The position numbers and the translations under genes are program-made. Positions 1 through 8,468 of a stretch of DNA of 64,000 bases are shown here, one piece after another. How positions within the stretch are numbered: the first letter of the stretch is position 1; every line of letters begins with the position of its first letter. The stretch comes from Alphaproteobacteria bacterium (GTDB lineage Bacteria; Pseudomonadota; Gammaproteobacteria; Burkholderiales; Burkholderiaceae_C), in the NCBI GenBank assembly GCA_030054175.1, contig JASGCM010000012.1, positions 1 to 64,000 of the forward strand, read 5' to 3'. The notes under the pieces were generated by a model. That model made no database searches and was not told where the DNA came from. It saw only the letters and a list, made by a program, of their open reading frames with translations.

Positions 1-47
1 ATTTTCAACGTGTAAAGCTCGGAAATTGGCTCAGATTTGGTTGTGAT

Positions 48-197
48 TCAACACCCTTCACCGTAGGGCGTAGTTGGAAGCCCTTCCCGAACCCTGTCGA
101 GATCGATGTGCGCAGCCTTCTCCTCATCGGCAACACGCATCCAACGCAGGATCATGTTCGCCGCTTTGCTTGGGGTCAGGTCTAAGCTGCCACTCAA
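48..197 (-). CDS. small hypothetical protein downstream of XRE regulator
   Basis: A 49-codon frame begins at a TTG that overlaps the stop of the upstream regulator gene by three bases. A GAGGA ribosome-binding-like sequence lies about ten bases before the TTG. The product is hydrophilic and probably helical, with a middle part containing SKAANMILRWMRVADEEKAA. I do not recognise a domain. The overlap and the Shine-Dalgarno sequence argue for translational coupling with the regulator, but the non-ATG start and short length make it a tentative gene. Confidence 0.35.
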   Translation of the reverse strand: MSGSLDLTPSKAANMILRWMRVADEEKAAHIDLDRVREGLPTTPYGEGC

Positions 198-541
198 CGC
201 TTGGGTTCCTCTTGTGCAGTGCCGGGGAACATCAGCTTCATCATGTCTTGAACGCGATTTTTCTCATCATCCGACATGGTTGCGTACTGGCGGAAGAAAG
301 CCACATCTTCAACCGTGGCCTCAGGGACCTGCTCGTTTGATTCGTTCATGAGGTCCTCCATTGTGACCCCCAGAACCTTGGCCAGCAGGTGAATCCGCTC
401 GGCAGAAGGGCGTTGGCCCTCCTTCATTTCCAGTTCCCAGATGTATGCCTTGGTGCAGCCAACCGCATCGGCTACTTGCTGCAATGTCAGCTTCTTGGCC
501 TCTCGTAAACGCCGTAAACGCGCCCCTAAGGTCGTTGCCAT
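194..541 (-). CDS. XRE-family (Cro/C1-type) transcriptional regulator
   Basis: A 115-residue DNA-binding protein. Residues about 4-60 form a classical Cro/C1 helix-turn-helix: LGARLRRLREAKKLTLQQVA, then a turn and a recognition helix in CTKAYIWELE, followed by LLAKVLGVTMEDLM. The C-terminal half is acidic and probably mediates dimerisation or partner binding. The ATG at 541 has a good AGGAG site 8 bases upstream. It is divergent from the three-gene KAP operon starting at 759 and shares its intergenic region, so it probably represses that operon and itself. A TATACT -10-like hexamer sits at 576-581 on this strand. Known family role is certain; the target is inferred. Confidence 0.85.
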   Translation of the reverse strand: MATTLGARLRRLREAKKLTLQQVADAVGCTKAYIWELEMKEGQRPSAERIHLLAKVLGVTMEDLMNESNEQVPEATVEDVAFFRQYATMSDDEKNRVQDMMKLMFPGTAQEEPKR

Positions 542-620
542 GGCAAAGCTCCTATCTGAATCAAGTCAGCCTAAAAGTATAGCACCAAGATACACCACTC
601 ACCCAGATGTTCTACGTGGT

Positions 621-649
621 TTGACAAGCGGAAATAAGCGGGACACAAT
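621..649 (+). promoter_or_regulatory. sigma-70-type promoter for the KAP operon
   Basis: A consensus -35 TTGACA (621-626) is separated by 17 bases from CACAAT (644-649, 4 of 6 matches to the -10 consensus). It points towards the gene starting at 759 and leaves a leader of about 100 bases. The surrounding 542-758 region is non-coding and must also carry the regulator's own promoter and operator. Confidence 0.55.
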
Positions 650-758
650 TACGCTGTATCTCGCCACTTTACTTTGATGGGATATTTGTTTACCACCCGT
701 CGGCCAGCGCCAGCATCCCCTGCACGCAGAACACCGACATTTCACAAGGACCAAGAAA

Positions 759-2003
759 ATGAAAAAAACCTTTGTCGATGTGCTGCTTGAGCTGCCCGTA
801 GACACCACTTTGCAGACCTTTTTGGCGGCCAATGGCTTGCCTTTGCCCGATGACCTCTCCTGGTCTGATGGCCAAGAGGTCACCCAAACCGTGATCGAGG
901 CCATCCGGTCATGGACCGATGAGATCGCCCGCGACCAACTCATTGCCAAACTCATGGCAAGCGTTGGTCTCGGGGATGCGGCGGGCAAACAAGCAATGTT
1001 TCAGGTGGCCAGGCAAAACGGTGCAGCCTTGATGGGGCTCGTTGCCAACCAAAGTGACATTCATCGCTCGTTTTGGCTGTACGTGAACCACCCTGAGCTC
1101 TTTGATCTGGCCGGGGATGTGGACTTCTTTGAGCGCCATGGCACACAGGCTCAGCAAAACGATCTGGGCGTCAAGCGAAAGCCCAACACCTCCGATGCCG
1201 CCATGCTCGGCATGCGTCAAGCCATCTCGGCGTTCTATCAGAAGGAATTGCAGTGTGGCGACGGGAGCGTGGCATACGTGCTCGAGCGCTCCCCCGATGT
1301 CTATCTGCTGACCGTTCACGTCAAGGACCTGGCGATGCTGCGTCTTGAGTTCGAAGGTTCGAATCTGACCAGACGTGTCGGCAATCCCAACATTCACATG
1401 GTGCTGGAGTACTCGGCCAAGACCGGTGTCGCTCGCACCTTGGTCAAGGGTGGAGTCAAGTACCACACCATGATGTTGGAGGCTTTCGCCGAACATCTGC
1501 TGGGCACGAAGGTCGATGCCCACCGCATCAAACCACCCACTCTTGACTTGTCTGCGTTGCGGCTGGGTTTCGATGTGCCACAGGCGCTGACCACCGACGG
1601 GTTCATGGCGCTGCAAGTCAAAACCCTCACGCTGCTCAGCCCCCACGGCGACCTCAAGATCGAATGCACAGCAACCGCATCAAGCGACCAGCAGTGCGTG
1701 ACTGAGTTGATCGCCGAGTCCTTCCCCAACGAAAACCCGCTCAAGCGTAACTGGCAGATCAACTCGGCGCACATCAACCTGTACTACCCCCCCGAGCCCG
1801 GCAAGATGCGAGCGAAGGTCATTACCATTGAGATCACCCGCAAAGGCCGACTGAACCTTCACAAGTTCGACGCCAAGATGCAGGCACAGCTCGAAGGCTA
1901 CCTGGTTGCCCTCGGCATTCTGGGTGCCGATCAAACGCTGAGCGCCAACGAGCAGCAACCCGGTGAAGATGCCTTCCAGGCCGAACCCGCGTACCAAGAG
2001 TGA
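759..2003 (+). CDS. hypothetical protein, first gene of KAP-ATPase operon
   Basis: A 414-residue soluble protein without signal peptide or membrane segment; I do not recognise any domain. The N-terminal third is helical, the middle is mixed alpha/beta (DVYLLTVHVKDLAMLRLEFE), and the C-terminal part has strand-rich sequence (KVITIEITRKGRLNLHKFDA). No nuclease or nucleotide-binding motif is visible. Its stop overlaps the start of the next gene, so the two are probably co-translated, and both sit ahead of a KAP ATPase under one promoter. The operon layout (regulator divergent, two unknown proteins, P-loop ATPase) resembles uncharacterised defence cassettes, which is inference only. Confidence 0.7.
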   Translation: MKKTFVDVLLELPVDTTLQTFLAANGLPLPDDLSWSDGQEVTQTVIEAIRSWTDEIARDQLIAKLMASVGLGDAAGKQAMFQVARQNGAALMGLVANQSDIHRSFWLYVNHPELFDLAGDVDFFERHGTQAQQNDLGVKRKPNTSDAAMLGMRQAISAFYQKELQCGDGSVAYVLERSPDVYLLTVHVKDLAMLRLEFEGSNLTRRVGNPNIHMVLEYSAKTGVARTLVKGGVKYHTMMLEAFAEHLLGTKVDAHRIKPPTLDLSALRLGFDVPQALTTDGFMALQVKTLTLLSPHGDLKIECTATASSDQQCVTELIAESFPNENPLKRNWQINSAHINLYYPPEPGKMRAKVITIEITRKGRLNLHKFDAKMQAQLEGYLVALGILGADQTLSANEQQPGEDAFQAEPAYQE

Positions 2004-2944
2004 GCATGAACTCACATCATGCTTGGTCGTTGGTGTGTCGCTTGTTCGCTGAGGGAACGCACGTCCACCGCTGGGCGTTGTCCCCTCACGAGCTGGCTGC
2101 ATGCACCTTGCTCGGCTCCGCCATAAAGCCAGCGCCCGTCAATCAGCAATACGTACTTTGCCCACATTGCAACCTGCACCGTGGGCAAGTCGTCGGTGAT
2201 GGCAAGGGCGGCAGGCTTTGCCATTGCCCCGAATGCGGCCCCGTCCAAATCGAACCACAGGATCTGGCTGCGGTCGTGCTCAACGAGGATTGGCTGCGCC
2301 AGAAGTTGCGCTTGGCCTTAGAGATCAACAGCCGCGACGGTATCGATCAGGTTGGCCCGGGCATTTGGCGGCTGGGAGATGCCAGGCAGGGACCGGTCAT
2401 TCTGGCTCGCAACCTGTCCACCCTTGTGCGCGCGCCTGCGATCTTGGATGGCTTCCGGGTCAAGGGTGCGAGCCTGCGGGTCATCACACCCAAGCCCATC
2501 GACCAGACTGCACACCCGTTCACTGCCGACATCGAATGGCTGCCACTTCAGGAGCGGTTCGCCTTTTACGGCGACGGCATCACCTTTATCGCCCCACAGG
2601 GTCACCGCCCGGAAGAAACGCCACGTGAGCCCGCTAACCCGGTTTACGGCCCTTTCGCGGACGACTTCCGCACGGTGCTGCTGCCAGAGCATGGCCACAT
2701 CAACCTCACCGAGGCGCAGGCTTCGGTGTTCCAGTCGCTTTGGTCGTTCAAGGGTGAGCCCATGCGAGCCGAGCGAATCATGGCCAAGGCTGGACTTGAA
2801 AGCGAGAAACCCATCGATGTGTTCAAGGTGAAGACCCGGGACAAAGGAAAACCGGGAGCCGATCGTCCGTTGCTTGCGTACCGGGAGTTGGTGGTCACTC
2901 AGCAACGGCAAGGAATGTATTCCATGCCCTGTGCAGCTCAGTGA
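2000..2944 (+). CDS. zinc-ribbon protein of unknown function
   Basis: A 314-residue protein with a CPHC ... CPEC four-cysteine zinc ribbon at about residues 54-79, followed by an alpha/beta region. The C-terminal region (LTEAQASVFQSLWSFKGEPM and following) has the look of a winged helix. The GTG at 2000 overlaps the upstream TGA; an ATG at 2006 with AAGAG upstream is an equally good start. It lies 29 bases before the KAP ATPase. The zinc ribbon and possible winged helix suggest nucleic-acid or protein-partner recognition for the operon; I cannot name a family. Confidence 0.65.
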   Translation: MSMNSHHAWSLVCRLFAEGTHVHRWALSPHELAACTLLGSAIKPAPVNQQYVLCPHCNLHRGQVVGDGKGGRLCHCPECGPVQIEPQDLAAVVLNEDWLRQKLRLALEINSRDGIDQVGPGIWRLGDARQGPVILARNLSTLVRAPAILDGFRVKGASLRVITPKPIDQTAHPFTADIEWLPLQERFAFYGDGITFIAPQGHRPEETPREPANPVYGPFADDFRTVLLPEHGHINLTEAQASVFQSLWSFKGEPMRAERIMAKAGLESEKPIDVFKVKTRDKGKPGADRPLLAYRELVVTQQRQGMYSMPCAAQ

Positions 2945-2973
2945 TCTAGGTATATTTGAGAAAAGAGGTGGAT

Positions 2974-5259
2974 ATGCTCAAACTTTTTATTAAGAAATTC
3001 GTCAAGGGCTCTACGCCTCCAGCAGAAGCGAGTATCGAAGACGAGGCTGCTTCGGCGACGCTGCCTGAAACTGAAATTAATGACCAGTACATTGCGGATC
3101 AACCCATTACCGGCAAAGCTGAAGATCGATTCAATCGCGTATTTTTCGCCACGCGAATAGCCGAAACCATCGCTACTAGAGCAGATCCGTCCAGCATAGT
3201 TCTTGGCCTATTTGGTCCATGGGGCGACGGCAAAACCTCGGTGCTCGAGATGATGCAGGAGGTACTGAATTCGCATCCCAAAGTCATAGTCGTTCGTTTC
3301 AACCCTTGGCATTTTCAAAACGAAGACCTTTTGCTGCGAGGCTTTTTTGCGACTCTCGCTGATGCAATGGGACGGTCTCTTCCAAACATGAAAGAGAAAG
3401 CTGGCGATTTGCTTAAAAGATACGGCAGCATCCTCTCTCTTGCATCGTTGACTGTTGGAGGCGTTCTCCAAGTCAAGCCAGGTGACGCGGCAAAAGGGCT
3501 TGGCGAGGCCATGTCAAATGTTGGCCTGGATGAACTTCGAACTCGAATTGAACAAATGCTCGATGACGCCAACAAGCGTCTCGTCATTTTGATTGACGAT
3601 ATTGATCGCCTAGATCGGGAAGAGACTCACGCCATTTTCAAGCTGGTCAAGCTATCCGCCAGCTTTAGACATACTTCCTACATCCTTGCCTTTGATGACG
3701 CCGTAGTTGCAGCGGCCCTTGGTGAACGGTATGGCGCTGGTGGTTCACCCGCTGGGCGTGCCTTTCTTGAAAAAATTATTCAAGTGCCACTTCATCTGCC
3801 ACCAGCAGATGAAAACAGCCTGAGACAACTTGCACTAGAAGGCGTAGACAACGCTCTAGCGCAAGCTGGAATTAAGTTGACACAACCTCAAATTGACGCT
3901 TTCGTCAGATACTTCGACGATGCACTTCTTCCGAGACTTGAAACACCACGACGCGCGAAATTATTTTCTAACGCACTAATGTTTGCCCTCCCAATTCTCA
4001 AGGGAGAAGTCAACCCTGTCGACTTAATGCTCATCGAGGGAATACGGGTCATCTATCCGAACCTCTACACCGCGATAAGAGAGAATCCCGCGCTTTTCCT
4101 TCGAGGCGAGCGAGATGATGGGGGTGCCACTCGTCGCGGCACACCGAATCGAATCGATGAATTAATTGAACGCGCGATTCCTGAATCGACCCCAGACGAA
4201 AGAGAAAGAGTGACATCACGCCTTCTTGCGCCCCTGTTCCCACGCATCGGCAGCATGATTTATGGGGGTGAATGGGACAAGATTTGGGAGGCCGAACAGA
4301 AAGTCAGTTCAAGCCAATACTTCAAGCGTTACTTCACATACAGCGTACCGGTTGGTGACGTGCCAGACACGCAGGTTGCAGCACTTTGCGAGGCAGCTCC
4401 GTCTGCTTCCGATGCCGAAATGCGAACGCTGTTGGAAGCATTTGCGTCTCGACATGGCTTGCCACGCGTTATTGCAAGACTTCGTCAACGAGAAGAATCT
4501 CTATCGCAAGATCAAGCCTCGGCGTTGATCACTGCCTTTGCCTTAAACGGAAACCTCCTTCCCCGTGAGCGCGGCATGATGGTTTGGACTGATACCCGAG
4601 CGAAGGCTGGGATGCTTATTGCTGGTCTTTTGCGTCAAGTGCCCGCAGGGGAATTACGGCAAGCTGAAGCTGAACGGGCTATTCAAATTGCAATGCCTAT
4701 CGGTTTTGCGATGGAATGTATCCGCTGGATCCGAAGCTATGCAGACACACCGCCAGAGAGAAAAGTTCTGACTGATTGTGGCGAGGCACCACTGACAGCA
4801 ATCCTAGCTGCGCGCATTCAAGAATCTAACACTCAGACGCCTCTGTTCATCGCACATCCGAAAGACGCCCCCCATCTTTACAGGACATGGGCCGACGCAA
4901 CTTCTGTAGCGCAGGTTCGGCAAAAGCTGGAGTCCGTCTTTGATTCAAATCCTGAACAGTTAGACAATTTTCTCGCTTGTTACGTAGGAGAGGCTTGGGG
5001 TATGGAGAGCGGCCTTCCAAGTCCAGCCGACTTCGCCAGGGAGCAGTACAACTCTGTGACCTATCTGATTTCTGGCGAATACGTGGCGGCAAATTTGCGA
5101 CTTCGGTTTGGCGAGGAACTTGCATCCCCTCAATTCCATCCCTCTGACACCATGGCGCAGTCTCGGCGAGTCGCGCATCAATTCATGGCTGTGCATCAGT
5201 ATGTTTTGCAAGCCCAGTCAGCAGCTTCTGTGCCTGCGACAGGGAATGAATTGGATTAA
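2974..5259 (+). CDS. KAP family P-loop ATPase
   Basis: A 761-residue KAP-type NTPase of the STAND-related AAA+ group. The Walker A motif GPWGDGKTS is at residues 81-89, the typical KAP signature RFNPWHF follows, and Walker B LVILIDDIDRLD is at about 203-214. A modestly hydrophobic stretch (about 150-170) may be membrane-proximal; otherwise no clear membrane helices. The ATG at 2974 is preferred over an upstream TTG (2956) because AGAGGTG sits 5-6 bases before it. KAP ATPases are recurrent in phage-exclusion and other defence loci. Base composition is clearly lower in GC than the prophage genes, consistent with horizontal origin. Confidence 0.85.
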   Translation: MLKLFIKKFVKGSTPPAEASIEDEAASATLPETEINDQYIADQPITGKAEDRFNRVFFATRIAETIATRADPSSIVLGLFGPWGDGKTSVLEMMQEVLNSHPKVIVVRFNPWHFQNEDLLLRGFFATLADAMGRSLPNMKEKAGDLLKRYGSILSLASLTVGGVLQVKPGDAAKGLGEAMSNVGLDELRTRIEQMLDDANKRLVILIDDIDRLDREETHAIFKLVKLSASFRHTSYILAFDDAVVAAALGERYGAGGSPAGRAFLEKIIQVPLHLPPADENSLRQLALEGVDNALAQAGIKLTQPQIDAFVRYFDDALLPRLETPRRAKLFSNALMFALPILKGEVNPVDLMLIEGIRVIYPNLYTAIRENPALFLRGERDDGGATRRGTPNRIDELIERAIPESTPDERERVTSRLLAPLFPRIGSMIYGGEWDKIWEAEQKVSSSQYFKRYFTYSVPVGDVPDTQVAALCEAAPSASDAEMRTLLEAFASRHGLPRVIARLRQREESLSQDQASALITAFALNGNLLPRERGMMVWTDTRAKAGMLIAGLLRQVPAGELRQAEAERAIQIAMPIGFAMECIRWIRSYADTPPERKVLTDCGEAPLTAILAARIQESNTQTPLFIAHPKDAPHLYRTWADATSVAQVRQKLESVFDSNPEQLDNFLACYVGEAWGMESGLPSPADFAREQYNSVTYLISGEYVAANLRLRFGEELASPQFHPSDTMAQSRRVAHQFMAVHQYVLQAQSAASVPATGNELD

Positions 5260-5375
5260 GCACAAAGCATATCTTTTTACCCCAAAACATTTGGATAATT
5301 TCTCAAGATACTGTGTGCGACAACACACAAACCTCATGGTTTGCCTCAGCAAGTCGATAGCAAAACCTTCGTATC

Positions 5376-5591
5376 CGACACACGCGTAAGTTATTGCCGT
5401 GAAAGGCGTTCTGCGTGTGCCACAGCGTGAGGGTTTGCAGAAGTTTCGTGAGAAGAGAAGGCGGAATATGAGATTTGGGGTTCAATACCGCCTCAAGTAC
5501 TGGAGGGGGTTGGCACACGTAGAATTGCGCCGCACCCCGCGTGCTCTGGGGATGGCCCAAATGAAAACGCCCAACTGAGAACAGTTGGGCG
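5376..5591 (+). repeat. structured non-coding element, copy A
   Basis: A 216-nt intergenic element homologous to 8084-8301. The first 49 bases match copy B at 40 of 49 positions without gaps. Further shared landmarks, in the same order, are GTGAGAAG (5448), GGCACACG (5512), a CCCC..GGGG hairpin (5535-5551) and a GCCCAAC/GTTGGGC terminator-like hairpin. The segment GCGTGTGCCA could pair either with upstream CACACGC or with downstream TGGCACACG. Together with copy B it brackets the prlF-yhaV-recombinase module. The 5260-5687 gap contains no gene I can support. Confidence 0.7.
5568..5591. terminator. bidirectional hairpin terminator at end of copy A
   Basis: A perfect 9-bp stem CGCCCAACT / AGTTGGGCG with a 6-nt loop. 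It has AAAA on its left flank and a T-containing right flank, so it could work in both directions. It lies at the 3' end of structured element A and about 100 bases beyond the leftward yhaV gene. Confidence 0.6.
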
Positions 5592-5687
5592 TCTTGGATT
5601 GGTGGCAAAGCGGAATGTGAACAGTTCCGTAGCAAACCCTCCTGAATCCGCGCAAATCAGAGGGTCAACGGGGGAGAAATCGGAATA

Positions 5688-6140
5688 TCACTTCCAATCA
5701 GCCCGACTTGCCGCCACCAGCGCAGCCCAGTCATCTGGCGGGTGACCCCGCTCGAGCATGCGCTGAAACACGTTGTAGGGGTCACTCTTGCTGCCCGACG
5801 AGCGCAAGGTGTTTTCATCATTGACCCACGCAAAAATGATGATCCGGGTCTTGGAGTCGAACCGAAAAAACAACCTAAAGCGCCGACCGATTTTGGCGCG
5901 CCGCCAATGCCGATACCCCGCCCCCATCGTGTTGCCTTGCCGGTACTCCTCCCGGTTCGGGTCGCTGGGCACCGCATCAAAGATCAATTTCGACAGGGCT
6001 GCGAACAGCCGCACGTTGGCGTTGGACTCAAAGCCTTGCGGGTCTTGCTGCTGCGCCCGCTCAGCGGCGGCCTGCAGTTTTTGCAGCTGCTCGGATAAAC
6101 ATTCGTGAAAGAGCAGGTTCCACCCGTGACGCTGGATCAC
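5688..6140 (-). CDS. yhaV: type II toxin YhaV (ribonuclease)
   Basis: A 150-residue toxin of the YhaV family, a RelE-superfamily ribosome-associated mRNA interferase. Recognisable features are the start MIQRHGWNLLFHE, the central DPNREEYRQGNTMGAGYRHW and RLFFRFDSKTRIIIFAWVND, and the C-terminal DPYNVFQRMLERGHPPDDW, all characteristic of the family. It follows prlF with a four-base ATGA overlap, the usual antitoxin-first order. Activity is known for the family, and the protein appears full length and intact. Confidence 0.93.
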   Translation of the reverse strand: MIQRHGWNLLFHECLSEQLQKLQAAAERAQQQDPQGFESNANVRLFAALSKLIFDAVPSDPNREEYRQGNTMGAGYRHWRRAKIGRRFRLFFRFDSKTRIIIFAWVNDENTLRSSGSKSDPYNVFQRMLERGHPPDDWAALVAASRADWK

Positions 6141-6457
6141 AGCGCCACATCGCCTTCGATCTCGGCGTCCAGATCAACCGGCTGGGTCAGTGTGGCCAGC
6201 ATGGCCTGCACCAAGTTGTCTGGCAAAGCGCACAGGTGCTGGCCGGTGCGGATGTCTTTTTCCAGTAAGGCCAGAAATGAGCCAATGGCCGGGTCCTCAT
6301 GCGCCGTCTCATCAGCACGCGTGACGATGACCTGCGAGCCCCGCAAGTCAAACGCGACCTTACCGCCATAGTCCACGCCCAGGGCCTGGCGGATGGGCTT
6401 GGGCAAGGTGATCTGCCCCTTGGAGGTGATGGTGGCAACTTCATGAATGGCGGGCAT
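6137..6457 (-). CDS. prlF: type II antitoxin PrlF (AbrB-like)
   Basis: A 106-residue antitoxin. The N-terminal 50 residues form a swapped-hairpin AbrB-type DNA-binding domain (ATITSKGQITLPKPIRQALG), and the acidic C-terminal part should wrap and neutralise YhaV. A strong AGGAG lies 7 bases before the ATG. It is the first gene of the TA operon and presumably autoregulates through the perfect palindrome at 6483-6504. It is divergent from the serine recombinase, sharing a 118-bp intergenic region. Confidence 0.93.
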   Translation of the reverse strand: MPAIHEVATITSKGQITLPKPIRQALGVDYGGKVAFDLRGSQVIVTRADETAHEDPAIGSFLALLEKDIRTGQHLCALPDNLVQAMLATLTQPVDLDAEIEGDVAL

Positions 6458-6481
6458 GGCTTTTCTCCTGGATAGGTGTTT

Positions 6482-6510
6482 ATGGTAAGGATGTTTCCTT
6501 ACCAGGTCAA
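6482..6510 (-). promoter_or_regulatory. prlF promoter with embedded PrlF operator
   Basis: On the minus strand a -35 TTGACC (6505-6510) and a -10 TACCAT (6482-6487) are separated by exactly 17 bases. The spacer lies within a perfect 9-bp inverted repeat, TGGTAAGGA / TCCTTACCA with a 4-base centre (6483-6504), which also overlaps the -10. A dimeric antitoxin bound there would block RNA polymerase, so this is very probably the autoregulatory site. Confidence 0.75.
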
Positions 6511-6575
6511 GTGTCTGGCTTCCCGCATCTTCGGCCAGGGTAGCTGATCACACCATTGCCTGAGATCATTGGGGC

Positions 6576-8045
6576 ATGTCGCTCATGCCTGCGCCAGCCC
6601 CCGCTTCTACCCAGCACCAGCACCAGCCCCCACCCATGCGCTGTGCGGTGTACGCGCGCCTGTCCAGCAATGACGACCCTGGCCAGTCGTTTGGCTCCAT
6701 CGAAGCCCAGACGCAGGCGTGCCTGGCGTACATCACCAGTCAGCGCGGCCTCGGGTGGCAAGCCATAGAGCACCACTATGCCGACACGGACATTTCTGGA
6801 ACTGTGTTGCAGCGCCCAGGCCGGCAGCGTTTGATGACCGACATCGAAGCGGGCAAGGTGGCCAAGGTGGTGGTGCACAAGCTCGATCGGCTCTCCCGCA
6901 GTGTGAAAGATTTCACGCAGCTGATGGCGTTTTTTGATCAGCACGAGGTGGGCCTGGTGTCGGTGACCCAGCACTTGAACAGTCAAGATTCGATGGGCCG
7001 CTTGGCCATCCATACCTTGATGAGCTTTGCCGAGTTTGAACACGATCTGATCAGTGAGCGCAGGCGCGACAAGATGGCAGCCACGCGTCGCAAAGGCTTG
7101 TGGGTCGGCAGCGTCCCGCCGCTGGGCTATGTGCGCCAGGGACAGCGGTTGGTGGTCGAGCCCATGGAGGCCAAGCAGGTGCGGCAGATTTTTGAGCGAT
7201 TCGTGGTCTTGGGCTCGATGGTGGCCTTGGTGCAAGAACTCACCGCCCAGGGCGCGACCACCAAAGCATGGGTCACGCGCACCGGCAAAGCGCGGGGTGG
7301 GCAACCGATTGACAAGACCTATGTCTACAAGCTCTTGAACAACCGCTTGCTGATTGGTCAATTGCAAATCGACGACGTCTGGCAACCGGCAGTCCATGCG
7401 CCGATCATCAGCGACGAGTTGTGGGAGCAGGCTCAGGCGCTGCTCGGCGAGCGTCGCCGCTCACGCAAGCGCCCACCCTCAACGGGTACCGCTGATGACG
7501 ATGGCTTTTTGCTGCGGGGGCTGATCTTTGGTGAAGACGGTCGCGCCTACTCACCCTGGACATCAAGCCTGCGGCGAAACCGCTTGTACCGCTACTACGT
7601 GCCGCAAAAAGACATTGCCCTGGGCGGTGGGACATCGGGCCTACCCAGGCTCAATGCTTTTACGGTCGAGCAGATGGTCATTCAGCACGTCCATGAGCAG
7701 TTGCAGTCACCCGCTGGCGTGCTGGCACAGTTGCCCGATTGGATGCGTGCGCATCCGGAATACGACGAGCAGAAATTTGCCTCGGCGCTCACCACCATCG
7801 CTGAGGTCTGGGAGTTGCTGTTCCAGCACTTTAAGAACCGCATCGTCAAACAAGTTCTCGAGCGGGTCACCGTTCACCCCCATGAGATCAGCGTGCGCCT
7901 GAGCGTTGACGGATTTGTCGTCCTCATACGCGCTCATCTGGAAGGCGAGACCCTGCAACTGACGATCCGCGACATGCTGGACAGGCCACCGCCCAAAAAG
8001 TCACCTAAAACAACTCGCGGATGCACTCAGCAGCACCCAATTTAA
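6576..8045 (+). CDS. large serine recombinase / site-specific integrase
   Basis: A 489-residue recombinase. The N-terminal resolvase domain has YARLS with the probable catalytic Ser30, followed by the arginines of KLDRLSRS and FAEFEHDLISERRRDKMAA. A recombinase domain follows (WVGSVPPLGYV to ISDELWEQAQALL). The zinc-ribbon domain usually placed next lacks its cysteines (LLRGLIFGEDGRAYSPW, then YRYYV), as in one branch of the family. It could integrate a prophage or island by single-strand-independent serine chemistry. Nothing in the window directly shows its att sites, but the flanking elements A and B are candidates. The first in-frame ATG is used; only a weak GGGG precedes it. Confidence 0.88.
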   Translation: MSLMPAPAPASTQHQHQPPPMRCAVYARLSSNDDPGQSFGSIEAQTQACLAYITSQRGLGWQAIEHHYADTDISGTVLQRPGRQRLMTDIEAGKVAKVVVHKLDRLSRSVKDFTQLMAFFDQHEVGLVSVTQHLNSQDSMGRLAIHTLMSFAEFEHDLISERRRDKMAATRRKGLWVGSVPPLGYVRQGQRLVVEPMEAKQVRQIFERFVVLGSMVALVQELTAQGATTKAWVTRTGKARGGQPIDKTYVYKLLNNRLLIGQLQIDDVWQPAVHAPIISDELWEQAQALLGERRRSRKRPPSTGTADDDGFLLRGLIFGEDGRAYSPWTSSLRRNRLYRYYVPQKDIALGGGTSGLPRLNAFTVEQMVIQHVHEQLQSPAGVLAQLPDWMRAHPEYDEQKFASALTTIAEVWELLFQHFKNRIVKQVLERVTVHPHEISVRLSVDGFVVLIRAHLEGETLQLTIRDMLDRPPPKKSPKTTRGCTQQHPI

Positions 8046-8083
8046 GAGTGCTCCTCCACGAGACAAGTCAAACTCTGCGGAAG

Positions 8084-8301
8084 CGACACACGCATAACTT
8101 GTTGCTTTTAAAGGGGATGTGCGTGTGCCACATGGGACGAATTGCTTACCTTCTTGTGAGAAGGATGGGCGGCAGAGAATCGAACTGGGGCTGATTTCTG
8201 GCGCACGTAAAAAGTGCTGGCACACGCAACTTGGCGGGCTTCCCCGCGTGGCGCAGGGAAATCCAGAAATAAAAAAGCCCAACCGAGGAGGGTTGGGCTT
8301 T
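8084..8301 (+). repeat. structured non-coding element, copy B
   Basis: A 218-nt element homologous to copy A at 5376-5591: the same opening CGACACACGC, TGTGCGTGTGCCACA at 8118-8132, GTGAGAAG at 8156, TGGCACACGC at 8218-8227, a TTCCC..GGGAA hairpin (8240-8260) and a terminator hairpin. GCGTGTGCCA and TGGCACACGC form a 10-bp long-range stem. The 8046-8468 gap holds only this element; no convincing gene is seen there. Confidence 0.7.
8274..8301. terminator. bidirectional terminator hairpin, end of copy B
   Basis: An 11-bp stem AAAGCCCAACC / GGTTGGGCTTT with a 6-nt loop and A/T tracts on both sides. It is positioned downstream of the serine recombinase and at the 3' end of element B, exactly as the equivalent hairpin in copy A. 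Confidence 0.7.
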
Positions 8302-8468
8302 AAATATGGTGGTGCTGAAGCGACCCCACGCGGCCTATCAAGGATACACCCACTTTCATTTGCCGATTTTCGACGCGAATGGGCGGGCGTTGGCCTTGAC
8401 AGCCCGTGATTTCACTTGCCAGACATGGGTTTCAGCGCCTTCATCGTGACCATTCACCGGAGGTAACG

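Noticed and set aside
909-1646. 245-codon minus-strand frame
   Set aside because: Antisense shadow of the 414-residue gene, which lies behind a consensus promoter and couples to the next gene.
5303-5635. 110-codon minus-strand frame across element A
   Set aside because: It overlies a structured non-coding element with a terminator hairpin and has no plausible start signal or domain.
5376-8301. Retron or omega-RNA interpretation of structured elements A and B
   Set aside because: There is no reverse transcriptase and no TnpB/IscB-like gene nearby; only a serine recombinase and a TA pair lie between them.
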